Shown here piece after piece: positions 9,869 to 18,030 of a stretch of 64,000 nt of DNA (position 1 is the stretch's first letter; each line of letters opens with the position of its first letter). The DNA comes from Pseudomonadota bacterium (GTDB taxonomy: Bacteria; Pseudomonadota; Gammaproteobacteria; Burkholderiales; Ferrovaceae), in NCBI GenBank assembly GCA_021796835.1, contig JAKABO010000011.1:1-64000 (forward strand), written 5' to 3'. Position numbers and translations under genes: made by a program. A model generated the notes under the pieces. That model saw only the letters and a list, made by a program, of their open reading frames with translations, searched no databases and was not told the DNA's origin.

Positions 9869-10378
9869 TCAGGCTCCGTGCTTGCCAGTCTTGAAGATAT
9901 TATAGCCCCAGATGATGTTGGCCAGCAGAACCAACGTTCCGAAGAAGCCCACCCCACCCATCAGATGGGTGACGGTTTTTTCTATTTCCGGACCGGGGTC
10001 ATAGCCTCCGATGCTGCCTGCAATGGAGAACAGAACCACCATGCCCATCAGACCGATGTTGTGCATCCAGAAATGGATCTTGACCAGTTTGAGGCTGTAA
10101 ATCGGGCGATTGACCAGACGCGGGACAAAGTAGTAAATGGCGCCGAAAATGGCCATTTCCACCCAGCCAAGCAAATTGATATGCCCGTGCGCCAGCAGGA
10201 TGAGGTGACCATGGGGGGCCGAATCCACGAACATGCGAAAGGCAGGAATTCCCCCCATCAGAGCCCCCCAGGAAAAACCAATGATGGCGTAGGTAATACA
10301 GGCATACACGAATAACAGGGTGAAGGTCGTGTATTCCGGGTCATCGATGCGTTGGTCAAAAGAGGCGGGCGAAGACAT
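9869..10378 (-). CDS. truncated heme-copper oxidase subunit I-like membrane protein
   Basis: The 169-residue protein has about four hydrophobic segments and resembles only the N-terminal part of heme-copper oxidase subunit I. AHGHINLLGWVEM (His64, His66) corresponds to the CcoN segment VHVHAVIFGWISM at 20805-22211, and YYFVPRLVNRPIYS corresponds to the region after it. His102/His106 and His138 lie at the next two helix starts. The catalytic Cu-B histidines of full-length oxidases are absent because the later helices are missing. It follows the monoheme cytochrome gene by two bases. A paralogue is encoded at 32289-32813. Heme b binding is plausible but inferred. Confidence 0.75.
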   Translation of the reverse strand: MSSPASFDQRIDDPEYTTFTLLFVYACITYAIIGFSWGALMGGIPAFRMFVDSAPHGHLILLAHGHINLLGWVEMAIFGAIYYFVPRLVNRPIYSLKLVKIHFWMHNIGLMGMVVLFSIAGSIGGYDPGPEIEKTVTHLMGGVGFFGTLVLLANIIWGYNIFKTGKHGA

Positions 10379-10380
10379 GC

Positions 10381-10959
10381 TCAGGGTTTCTCCTTCTGAT
10401 TTTGACCTGCATCCTCGCGCAGATCGTGATATTCGGTTTTCCAGGAACTGGGAGCCCAGACCTTGACCATTTCATCCACGAATCCGGAGCGTTCCGGCAT
10501 GGGCAGACGGGCATCCGCGGATCCTTGCGTGGCTTTCAACTCTGACAGAAACACGGCGATGGAATGGATTTCGTTAGCCGGCAAGGCCGCCACATAGGCT
10601 GCTTCCTTGTTCAGACCATGGTCGACGGTTTTGGTTTCATAGGTGGACTCGGGTTTTTTCAGGAATGATTCGATGTAGTCCAGGGTATGTCGAGAGCCGA
10701 TACCGTCCAGGCCAACGCCGTGATTGGTCCCGTTACGCACGGCTCGATGGCAGTCAGTACAGCCCCTTTCACGAAACAGACGGGAGCCTACCTTCCCTTC
10801 CGCAGTGAAGTCAAACTGGGTGGTATTGGGGTACATGGGGTGGTTGAGGTGAGAACGGTAGATTTCCAGCATCACAAAACTGGACACGGCAAAAACGACC
10901 AGCAGTCCAAAGATGCCGAACAATATCTTTTCGCCCAGTTTCAAGGAGTTGAATTTCAT
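10381..10959 (-). CDS. membrane-anchored monoheme cytochrome c
   Basis: The 192-residue protein begins with an uncleaved-looking hydrophobic anchor (residues 13-33) and contains one heme c site, ERGCTDCHRAV, near residue 68. The remaining sequence (GLDGIGSRHT...) is a small class I cytochrome domain. It resembles membrane-tethered cytochrome subunits of heme-copper enzymes, loosely NorC- or CcoO-like, but is not a clear member of either. It is directly followed by the truncated oxidase subunit I-like gene, so the two may form a b/c-type electron-transfer unit. Confidence 0.8.
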   Translation of the reverse strand: MKFNSLKLGEKILFGIFGLLVVFAVSSFVMLEIYRSHLNHPMYPNTTQFDFTAEGKVGSRLFRERGCTDCHRAVRNGTNHGVGLDGIGSRHTLDYIESFLKKPESTYETKTVDHGLNKEAAYVAALPANEIHSIAVFLSELKATQGSADARLPMPERSGFVDEMVKVWAPSSWKTEYHDLREDAGQNQKEKP

Positions 10960-10986
10960 TAGTCAGTTTCCTGTCAGGTAAATAGA

Positions 10987-11013
10987 AAACCCGCGCGCTA
11001 AGCACGCGGGTTT
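10987..11013 (-). terminator. rho-independent terminator after the cytochrome c4 gene
   Basis: A perfect nine-base-pair stem (AAACCCGCG at 10987-10995, CGCGGGTTT at 11005-11013) encloses a nine-base loop and, read on the minus strand, runs into TTTTCTATTT. It lies 41 bases after the stop of the c4 gene (11055) and only 28 bases before the start of the monoheme cytochrome gene (10959). Confidence 0.8.
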
Positions 11014-11054
11014 CAAGCATACTTCCCCGCTTCGCTGACTTAAGCCGACGATGT

Positions 11055-11795
11055 TTACCGGGTAGTATTCGGGACGCGTGTGTTCCCTTCCGTGGTGCGA
11101 GGGGCCGTGGCCAGATAGGTTGCGGCGTCGAGAATATCCTCGTCGCTCAACTTCTTGGCAATGGCACGCATCATGCCGTAAGGATCGTTGGCGCGGCTCT
11201 CATCCCGCCAGTTGTGCAACTGGTTGACCAGATAAGTGAACTTTTGTTCCCCGATGACCGGAAAAACTGGAGCTGCACCGCGACCGTTGTACCCGTGGCA
11301 AGACATGCAGGCCGAAACCTTGCCGCTGACGCCGTATTTGACCAGGATTTCACCCTTGTAACGGGTTCCGATGGGTTGGCCCCCATCTTTGATGGCCTGC
11401 AAATCCGACAATTCCTTGGGGTCAAGAGGAAGGGAATTGACGTAAGCCGAAACATCCCGCCGATCCTGGGGGGTGAGTTGCTGAGCAAACAAAGGCATGA
11501 CTGCCCCTGCCCCCGATGGGGTTCTCCGGCCTTCGGCCAAGTCCGTCAACTGCTTGACGATATAAGGAAAACCGAGATTGTTGAGACGGGGTGCCCCCAT
11601 GGCTTCCGTTCCCCATCCTGTGGCTCCATGGCAGGTCATGCACGCCGGAGCGGCGCCTTTCCCTTCCGTGAAGATCTTTTTGCCGTTGGCTGGGTCGCCG
11701 TTCATGACCCCTTCTTCTTCAGCCAGAGCCGTCATGCTCACCAGAGCCGCGGCCACAGCCAGCCCGGATGTGATCTTAGTGAATGACTTACGCAT
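11055..11795 (-). CDS. diheme cytochrome c4
   Basis: A 246-residue periplasmic cytochrome with a Sec signal peptide (cleavage after MTALA) and two heme c sites, CMTCHG and CMSCHG, in two similar domains (RLNNLGFPYIVKQL and FPVIGEQKFTYLVNQL are the matching helices). This is the cytochrome c4 family. It probably carries electrons between donors such as HiPIP or ACIII and oxidases. It is divergent from the HiPIP gene and ends in a strong terminator, so it is probably a separately expressed electron carrier. It is longer than the c4 at 6468-7088. Confidence 0.9.
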   Translation of the reverse strand: MRKSFTKITSGLAVAAALVSMTALAEEEGVMNGDPANGKKIFTEGKGAAPACMTCHGATGWGTEAMGAPRLNNLGFPYIVKQLTDLAEGRRTPSGAGAVMPLFAQQLTPQDRRDVSAYVNSLPLDPKELSDLQAIKDGGQPIGTRYKGEILVKYGVSGKVSACMSCHGYNGRGAAPVFPVIGEQKFTYLVNQLHNWRDESRANDPYGMMRAIAKKLSDEDILDAATYLATAPRTTEGNTRVPNTTR

Positions 11796-12220
11796 TTACC
11801 CCCCTCCAGAATGACATTGAATGACAGGACAGTAGACAGGACCTACCGTTCCATGAACCCGTACTGCTTTTTTTAATTGAACGGGCTGCAAAGATTCCCA
11901 AACGCGGCACGGTTCGCTGATTTTACCGCAGAATTTTGCGATGTCAGCGTTTCCATGTCGCATCGTAGCGGACTATATCATGGGCAAAACCGGCTTCGCA
12001 ACAGATTTTTGAGGCATGCCTGTCGAAGCCGCTGACGGGGCCGAAATAAGGGGAAAGATTAGACCCACTTGACAGTCTGTTTCAGGGGCGCTACGCTAGG
12101 CATATGGTCAGTCGGAGAAGGAGTTTGTCTTCCGGCCATGAGCGTCGTATCACAATAATAAAATATGTTTTTTGTTGGTTTTAACCTAAAACTATTTAAT
12201 CGATCTGGAGGGGTTACAAC
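11796..12220. promoter_or_regulatory. intergenic region between cytochrome c4 and HiPIP, with hairpin and promoter
   Basis: No gene is seen in these 425 bases. They contain an inverted repeat CGGCTTCG (11991-11998) / CGAAGCCG (12024-12031) nested within GTCAGCG (11943-11949) / CGCTGAC (12030-12036). Toward HiPIP there is TTGACA at 12069-12074 and, 17 bases on, a weak -10 TACGCT (12092-12097). The ribosome binding site GGAGGGG is at 12207-12213. The implied HiPIP leader is about 115 bases and AT-rich near its end. A minus-strand promoter for the c4 gene must also lie here but is not obvious. Confidence 0.5.
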
Positions 12221-12526
12221 ATGGAAAAAGGTATCAAACAATCGCGCCGTCAGTTGCTCAAGATGGGCTCCATCGCTATCGTGGCAGCGCCGATGGCAGG
12301 CTTTACCACTTCGGCCTTCGCCAAGAAGAACACCGCCGTGCGGACAGCCTTGCATTTTCAGGACCATCCCAATGGGGAAAAGCAGTGCAATCGTTGCATG
12401 AACTTCATTCCCAACAAGGACAAGCCGACCGATCCAGGTGCCGTGCACGGGTGTAAACTCTACCCCGGGGACGATGAAATTTGCCCGACCTGCTATTGCA
12501 ACGGCTTCGTCGCAAAACCCAAATAA
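12221..12526 (+). CDS. high-potential iron-sulfur protein (HiPIP)
   Basis: The 101-residue precursor has a twin-arginine signal (SRRQLLKM, cleavage near residue 34) as expected for a protein exported with its cluster. Four cluster cysteines fit the HiPIP pattern: CNRC, then GCKLYPG, then a Cys in the final CPTCYC region, which has two spare cysteines compared with the usual single one. HiPIPs bind one [4Fe-4S] cluster and carry electrons in the periplasm, including in iron oxidisers (Iro-like). It is transcribed alone, with a terminator 25 bases downstream, just ahead of the ACIII operon. Confidence 0.9.
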   Translation: MEKGIKQSRRQLLKMGSIAIVAAPMAGFTTSAFAKKNTAVRTALHFQDHPNGEKQCNRCMNFIPNKDKPTDPGAVHGCKLYPGDDEICPTCYCNGFVAKPK

Positions 12527-12550
12527 CTCAATAGTTCCAAGTCGTATTCG

Positions 12551-12580
12551 AAAAGGTGCCAAGGGCACCTTTTCGTTTCT
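12551..12580 (+). terminator. rho-independent terminator after HiPIP
   Basis: AAAAGGTGCC (12551-12560) pairs with GGCACCTTTT (12564-12573) around a three-base loop and is followed by a T-rich tail. It separates HiPIP expression from the ACIII operon. Confidence 0.85.
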
Positions 12581-12663
12581 GTTTCCGATCCGAATTTGGG
12601 GATGAAGAGCATGTTTTCTCAGTCCTTTCATTCTGGCTCGGGATGCGTGTGCGTACCGACTTT

Positions 12664-12765
12664 TTGACAGTGCTTGCCATTCCTCCACGGTCCTTGACAG
12701 TGGAGGGGCGGTCATGTTCGGGTTTCGGGTGGGTGCGTGGATGTCAATAAGGGATTGACCGTCAA
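12664..12765. promoter_or_regulatory. cluster of TTGAC motifs upstream of actA (putative operator/promoter region)
   Basis: Four copies of TTGAC occur in about 100 bases: direct repeats TTGACAGTG at 12664-12672 and 12694-12702 (30 bases apart, three helical turns), GTCAA at 12743-12747, and a palindrome TTGAC-C-GTCAA at 12755-12765. A seven-base stem CCTCCAC (12682-12688) / GTGGAGG (12700-12706) overlaps the second copy. The HiPIP promoter also contains TTGACAGT (12069). No good -10 follows either direct repeat, so they may be activator sites and not plain -35 boxes. Confidence 0.45.
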
Positions 12766-12822
12766 GACCTTCGTCAGTTGGGGCGAAGTCGCGGGTGAGT
12801 TTTTTCTGGGCAGGATTATTGA

Positions 12823-13437
12823 ATGAATTACGGAAAAAGAATTTTTCTCTGGATCGTGCTGTTCTGGATCGGGAGTGCGCAGGTCTTTGCGGAGCCCTTT
12901 GTTCAGGGTGGCCCCATTGGTTCGCAAACCAGTGATGGGTACGATGCGCTGGGCCCGGTGGTGGAGCAACCCATCGAGTTTCCACATAACACCCACGCCG
13001 GACGCATGCAGATCAACTGCATGTACTGTCATACCTACGCGCGGCGCAGCAATGTGTCTGGAATTCCTCGTCTCGACAAATGTATGGGGTGTCACAATTT
13101 GATCGAAGGCGTCAAGGATCGTCCGCGGATCAAGAAATTGTTTGAATATTGGGAAAACAAACAGCCGATTCCCTGGAAAAAAGTGCATGACTTGCCTGAT
13201 TTCGTTCGTTTCAACCACGAGCGCCATATCCAGCGTTTTTATTTCCAGGAAAAACGACCCGTTCGTGAAGTCTGTGGGTACTGTCATGGCGATATTGCTT
13301 CCATGACGACGGCGCGGCGTGTCAAAGCCTTGTCCATGGGTTGGTGTGTCAGTTGTCACCAAAAGGATCATCTGGAGAAGGCGGGGAGCACGGTGACCAG
13401 TCACGGTCCCAACGATTGCTGGCTCTGTCATAAATAA
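12823..13437 (+). CDS. actA: alternative complex III subunit ActA, pentaheme cytochrome c
   Basis: The 204-residue protein has an N-terminal signal/anchor (residues 1-22) and exactly five heme c sites: CMYCHT, CMGCHN, CGYCHG, CVSCHQ and CWLCHK. Five hemes, size and position as first gene of the act operon identify ActA. In ACIII this periplasmic subunit receives electrons from the iron-sulfur subunit and passes them to ActE or to soluble carriers. The next gene follows after 27 bases with a ribosome binding site AGGAG at about 13452. Confidence 0.95.
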   Translation: MNYGKRIFLWIVLFWIGSAQVFAEPFVQGGPIGSQTSDGYDALGPVVEQPIEFPHNTHAGRMQINCMYCHTYARRSNVSGIPRLDKCMGCHNLIEGVKDRPRIKKLFEYWENKQPIPWKKVHDLPDFVRFNHERHIQRFYFQEKRPVREVCGYCHGDIASMTTARRVKALSMGWCVSCHQKDHLEKAGSTVTSHGPNDCWLCHK

Positions 13438-13464
13438 AACGGCGACCAAACAGGAGACGATGAA

Positions 13465-15672
13465 ATGACAATGAGTAATTTGGATCGCCGAGATTTCCTC
13501 AAGGTGTTGGGGATCAGTGGGGCCGCTGCCACACTGGCAGGATGTGGTCATACTTCCATCGAGTCAGGGGTGGAAGAGGTCATGTCTTACGTCCATCCTC
13601 AGGACTTCGTGGTGCCCGGCATCGGAGTTTTTTATGCCTCGACCTGCGCCCAGTGTGGTTCCGGCTGTGGAATCATGGGCAAGGTGCGCGAAGGGCGGGT
13701 TCTCAAACTGGAGGGAAATCCCGAGTCCGGAATCAGCGGTGGAAAGATTTGCGGGCTGGGACAGGCGGGCGTGCAAGCCCACTACAACCCGGATCGGTTG
13801 CGTACGCCCATGTATAAGGGTGAAGGGGGCTTGACCCCCGTATCCTGGGAGACGGCCCATCAGATCCTGGAACAACGTCTGGGACCAAACAGTCCGCTAA
13901 AAGGCGAAGAGATCGCTTTTCTGACCGGTGGGGTCAGTGGACACCAGCGGGTACTTCTGGAAAATTTCCTGGAAACCTTTGATTCCACTCATCATGTGAC
14001 CTACGATGCGCTCTCCACTGCCACGGGGAGAGCCGCCAGCAAGGCCATTCTGGGCGCGGAGCAGCCCCTCTGGAATATCCACAAGGCACGCCTGATCCTG
14101 TCCTTTGGTAACGATTTCCTGGGCAGCGGCGTCTCGCCGGTTTACATGGCACGCCAGTACGCGCTGTTTCGAAAGGCACCACGCGGTACCTTGATCCAGA
14201 TCGAGCCGCGCATGACCCTGACGGGAGGAAATGCGGATCGCTGGTATCCCATCAAGCCAGGGACCGAAGGAATTCTGGCCTTGGGCATCGCGCATGACTT
14301 GCTGCAACACGAAGAGTTCTCCAGGGGCGTTCCGCAGGAAATTCTCGATCTGGTCAAAAATTACGATCGGGATGCCGTGAGCGACATCACAGGGATCGGT
14401 TCCGATGCGGTACGCCTGATTGCGGCTCAACTGTGGAACAATACGCCTTCTCTGGTGATTGCCGGACCTTCGGTTGAAGGACATTCCTATGGGTTCAGCA
14501 ATGCGGCGGCCGTACAACTGCTCAACGTGATTCTGGGGAATCGGGGACAGACGATGGAGGGTCAGGCCGAACATCCCTTCCCTCAATTGACGCCTACCTT
14601 GGGAAGTTACCATGCGCTGGCTGACCTGAACCAGAAAATGGCCGCTGGAAAGACCCAGGCCCTGCTGGTTTATGGTACCAATCCGGTGTTCACGGCGCCA
14701 TCGCATCTGCCCTTTGCAGAATCCTTGAGCAATGTTCCTTTCAAGGTGGCTTTTGTCACGCACATGGATGAAACGGCGGGACATTGTGATCTGGTTCTAC
14801 CCCTGCTGTCCGCACTGGAAGACTTTGGCACCCATGTGGCCGAATACCAGCCGGATGGCGTGGAGGTGATGCTGCAGCAACCCCTGATGGAAAAACTCTA
14901 TCCCGAGTCCAAGGGGTACGGCGACATCCTTCTGGAAATATTGAAAAAACGCAAGCCGGAGGCCTACGCTGCATTTCCTGACTATTACAGTTATCTCAAA
15001 ACCGCGATGGTCAAGGCCAAGCCGGTTTTCAAGGTCAGCGACAGCGATGATCATTTCTGGGAAGACGCCCTGCGCAATGGTCTCGTCAAGTGGGATGGAA
15101 AACCGACCTCTCTGGAGGCCAGGCTGCCGGCGCTGACCATGCCGAAGCCCGCAGAACTGACGACGGACTACCCCTTCTACTTCGTCCCCTCCATCCGACC
15201 GGACATGCGCGACGGGCGTCATGCCTACCTGCCCTGGCTGCAGGAATCGCCTGAAACCATGACCACGGTGGTCTGGGACAGTTGGGTCGAGATCCATCCC
15301 AAAACGGCAGAGGCGATGCAGATCAAGGAAGGGGACATTCTGCAAATTCAGTCTGCCACCGGATCCGTGCGCGCCAAGGCCTATCTGTTTCCCGGCATTC
15401 AACCCGATACGGTATCCATGCCGCTGGGGCAAGGGCATACCCAGCTCGGACGGTTTGCCACGGGGGTCGGGGTGAATCCCTACAAGATTCTCGACCCGAT
15501 TTTTGACGATCATACCGGGGAACTGGCCATGCATGCCACGCGTGTGGCCTTGAGAAAAACAGGCGAACATCAGGTGGTCGTGAAGGACGAGGGCCCCACC
15601 ACCTTCCAGAACGGGCAAAAACTTGTCGCCACCTTGTCCGCTGACCAAGCCAAATTGTCCAAGGAGATCTAG
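13465..15672 (+). CDS. actB1: alternative complex III subunit ActB1 (molybdopterin oxidoreductase-like)
   Basis: The 735-residue protein has a Tat signal (DRRDFLKVLGISG) followed by a lipobox-like LAGC, then a [4Fe-4S] site CAQCGSGC...GGKICG near residues 62-95 and the catalytic-subunit fold of the DMSO reductase family. In characterised ACIII this subunit holds no molybdopterin. Most ActB proteins fuse this part with the ferredoxin-like domain; here the frame ends at 15672 and the ferredoxin part is a separate gene starting one base later. ATG 13465 (MTMSN) is chosen for spacing to AGGAG; 13471 is possible. Confidence 0.93.
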   Translation: MTMSNLDRRDFLKVLGISGAAATLAGCGHTSIESGVEEVMSYVHPQDFVVPGIGVFYASTCAQCGSGCGIMGKVREGRVLKLEGNPESGISGGKICGLGQAGVQAHYNPDRLRTPMYKGEGGLTPVSWETAHQILEQRLGPNSPLKGEEIAFLTGGVSGHQRVLLENFLETFDSTHHVTYDALSTATGRAASKAILGAEQPLWNIHKARLILSFGNDFLGSGVSPVYMARQYALFRKAPRGTLIQIEPRMTLTGGNADRWYPIKPGTEGILALGIAHDLLQHEEFSRGVPQEILDLVKNYDRDAVSDITGIGSDAVRLIAAQLWNNTPSLVIAGPSVEGHSYGFSNAAAVQLLNVILGNRGQTMEGQAEHPFPQLTPTLGSYHALADLNQKMAAGKTQALLVYGTNPVFTAPSHLPFAESLSNVPFKVAFVTHMDETAGHCDLVLPLLSALEDFGTHVAEYQPDGVEVMLQQPLMEKLYPESKGYGDILLEILKKRKPEAYAAFPDYYSYLKTAMVKAKPVFKVSDSDDHFWEDALRNGLVKWDGKPTSLEARLPALTMPKPAELTTDYPFYFVPSIRPDMRDGRHAYLPWLQESPETMTTVVWDSWVEIHPKTAEAMQIKEGDILQIQSATGSVRAKAYLFPGIQPDTVSMPLGQGHTQLGRFATGVGVNPYKILDPIFDDHTGELAMHATRVALRKTGEHQVVVKDEGPTTFQNGQKLVATLSADQAKLSKEI

Positions 15673-15673
15673 C

Positions 15674-16522
15674 ATGTCACTGAGCAATCTGATTCAGAAC
15701 TGGAACTCGTTTCGGACGCGTCGTCCCTATGAGGGGCAGTACGACGATGCCCCCTACAAGTGGGCCATGGTCATCGACCTGGACTCCTGTATCGGCTGTA
15801 ACGCGTGCACCGTTGCCTGTTATGCAGAAAACAATCTGCCTGTGGTGGGCAAGGAACGCTTTGGCAAGGGGCAGGCCATGCACTGGATCCGCATCGAACG
15901 TTACTGGGGGGAGGGGGATACCATGACCTCCGAATTCCCCGATCATGGCGCGCAATACCTGCCCATGCTCTGCCAGCAGTGCGAGGCGGCTCCCTGTGAA
16001 CCGGTCTGTCCCGTCGGTGCCACGCACCACTCGCCGGATGGTCTCAATACCCAGGTGTATAACCGGTGCGTGGGGTCGCGTTATTGTTCGGCCAACTGTC
16101 CTTACAAGGTTCGTTACTTCAACTGGTGGAATTACCCTGATCGGGCCTGGCCCAATCCGCTGGAATTGCAATTGAATCCGGACGTGACGGTGCGGAGCAA
16201 GGGGGTCATGGAAAAGTGTACGTTCTGCATGCAACGGTTGCGCGCGGGGATGGACAAGGCCAAGACCGAAGGGCGTATCCTGGCCGATGGCGAAGTGCTC
16301 ACGGCCTGTGCGCAGGCCTGCCCCACCTCCGCCATCACCTTTGGAAACCTGGCGGATAAAAAGTCCAAGGTGGCCAGAATGTGGAAAAATCAGCAGGTCG
16401 ATCTGGCCAAGGACAGTCAGGAAAAATCCGAGGAGGGGATTCGCGGTTACCGGATTCTGGAAGAGTTGAATACCTATCCGTCCATCGTGTATCTCGAACG
16501 CGTTCGCAATCTCGAGGCTTGA
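15674..16522 (+). CDS. actB2: alternative complex III subunit ActB2 (ferredoxin-like iron-sulfur subunit)
   Basis: The 282-residue protein is the four-cluster ferredoxin domain of the PsrB/DmsB type: CIGCNACTVAC near residue 35, CQQCEAAPCEPVCPVGA, CVGSRYCSANCPYK and CTFC...ACAQACPTSA. In ACIII these are three [4Fe-4S] clusters and one [3Fe-4S] cluster that lead electrons from the quinol site to the hemes. AAGGAG at 15661-15666 sets the ATG at 15674; a longer frame begins inside actB1. It lacks its own signal peptide, so it would be exported together with ActB1, as is usual for such pairs. Confidence 0.93.
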   Translation: MSLSNLIQNWNSFRTRRPYEGQYDDAPYKWAMVIDLDSCIGCNACTVACYAENNLPVVGKERFGKGQAMHWIRIERYWGEGDTMTSEFPDHGAQYLPMLCQQCEAAPCEPVCPVGATHHSPDGLNTQVYNRCVGSRYCSANCPYKVRYFNWWNYPDRAWPNPLELQLNPDVTVRSKGVMEKCTFCMQRLRAGMDKAKTEGRILADGEVLTACAQACPTSAITFGNLADKKSKVARMWKNQQVDLAKDSQEKSEEGIRGYRILEELNTYPSIVYLERVRNLEA

Positions 16523-16566
16523 GTTGACCCGCGCGTTCACGAATACCACCATTCAGGGAAAAAACC

Positions 16567-18030
16567 ATGAGTCATAGTGTTCATAGCCATCCTCAGCTGG
16601 ATGTGCAAGTTGAAAGAAAGTTCATCCCCAAGCAGAAGGATCTGGGGGCGGACGTTACCTGGGCCAAGATCAACAAGGATGTGCTGAAAAGTCTGGAAAA
16701 GCCGCGCCCCGTTTTCTGGGTGATTTTCTTTTCTGCCCTGGCCTTGTTTTCCTTTGGCGTTTACTGTGAGGTTTATCAGTATCAGAACGGAATGGGGGTG
16801 GCAGATTTGAACAACCCGCAGGTCTGGGGTTTATATATTGCCACCTTCATTTTCTGGATCGGGATGGGTCACTCCGGTACCCTGCTGTCCGCTCTGCTTC
16901 ATATCATCCATGCGGACTGGCGAAAACCGATCTATCGGTATTCGGAAGCCATGACCACCTTTACCTTGCTTACGGCTGCCCTGTTCGTGCTGGTGCACAT
17001 GGGACGGCTCTGGCAGTTTTACTATGTGGTGGCCTATCCCAACGAACGCTGGACCTGGCCTAATTTCACCTCGCCCCTGGTGTGGGATGCCACGGCCATC
17101 GGAACCTATCTGACCTCGTCACTTCTGTTCCTCTACATGGGGATGATTCCCGATCTGGCGATCTGTCGTGACAATGCCAGGGGAGCACGGCGGGCACTCT
17201 ACCGCTTTCTTTCCATGGGCTGGCAGGGAACCGACCGGCAGTGGGCCAATTTCAAGGTGGCCTACATGACCATGGCCTGCTTTCTGATGCCGCTGGCAGT
17301 TTCGGTTCACTCCATCGTGTCCACCGACTTTGCCGTGTCCCAGAACCCCGGCTGGCACGTGACGTCCTTCCCGCCTTATTTTGTGTTGGGTGCACTGTAT
17401 TCAGGATGCTCGGGCATCATTACCCTGTTCATCGTGCTGCGTTATGTCTTCCGTTTCGAAGCCTACATGACCCAGCCCATCCTGAACAAACTGATCAAGA
17501 TGACCTTCGCCATTGCCATGGTATGGACCTATCTGGATCTGATCGAGTATGCCACCACCTGGTACGGCAGCGATGAAGTGGCCAAGGCCGACCTGATTTA
17601 CCGGGCGACGGGGGATTATGCCCTGCAGTTCTGGGGAATGATTTTCTGCGCCATGGTGATGCCCTTCACCTTGTTGATCCGTTTCGTGCGTCACAACTAT
17701 GTGGTCTTGCTGATCATTTCACTGATCCTCAATGTGGGGATGTGGCTGGAACGTTTCCAGATCATTACGCCCACCTTTGCGAAATCGCACTACCCATGGA
17801 CATGGACGGCGGGCTGGTGGCCGAGTTGGGTCCAGTGGGGCATCGTGGCCGGGAGTTTTGGCTGGTTCACCATGCTCTTCATGCTGTACTGCAAAATCTT
17901 CCCCAGCGTGTCCATGTATGAAGTCAAGGAAATGGTGCACGAACAGAACATGGAAGAAAAGGCGCTTGCGGCACAGACAGATGTCCATGAAGCAGGCTTG
18001 GTGCCAGAAATGAAGGGAGGACAGGCATAA
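16567..18030 (+). CDS. actC: alternative complex III subunit ActC (NrfD/PsrC-like membrane protein)
   Basis: A 487-residue integral membrane protein with about ten transmembrane segments and the NrfD/PsrC fold, preceded by a hydrophilic N-terminus. It is the main quinol-binding membrane subunit of ACIII, next to the ferredoxin subunit. Typical motifs include FWIGMGHSGTLLSALLH in the helix region facing the quinone site. The stop TAA shares one base with the ATG of actD (TAATG), so translation is coupled. Length fits known ActC proteins. Confidence 0.94.
   Translation: MSHSVHSHPQLDVQVERKFIPKQKDLGADVTWAKINKDVLKSLEKPRPVFWVIFFSALALFSFGVYCEVYQYQNGMGVADLNNPQVWGLYIATFIFWIGMGHSGTLLSALLHIIHADWRKPIYRYSEAMTTFTLLTAALFVLVHMGRLWQFYYVVAYPNERWTWPNFTSPLVWDATAIGTYLTSSLLFLYMGMIPDLAICRDNARGARRALYRFLSMGWQGTDRQWANFKVAYMTMACFLMPLAVSVHSIVSTDFAVSQNPGWHVTSFPPYFVLGALYSGCSGIITLFIVLRYVFRFEAYMTQPILNKLIKMTFAIAMVWTYLDLIEYATTWYGSDEVAKADLIYRATGDYALQFWGMIFCAMVMPFTLLIRFVRHNYVVLLIISLILNVGMWLERFQIITPTFAKSHYPWTWTAGWWPSWVQWGIVAGSFGWFTMLFMLYCKIFPSVSMYEVKEMVHEQNMEEKALAAQTDVHEAGLVPEMKGGQA

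Noticed and set aside
12059-12985. Long open frame on the minus strand opposite HiPIP and the actA promoter
   Set aside because: It lies antisense to a convincing Tat-exported HiPIP and to a promoter region, has no ribosome binding site or domain, and its composition is that of a reverse complement of coding DNA.
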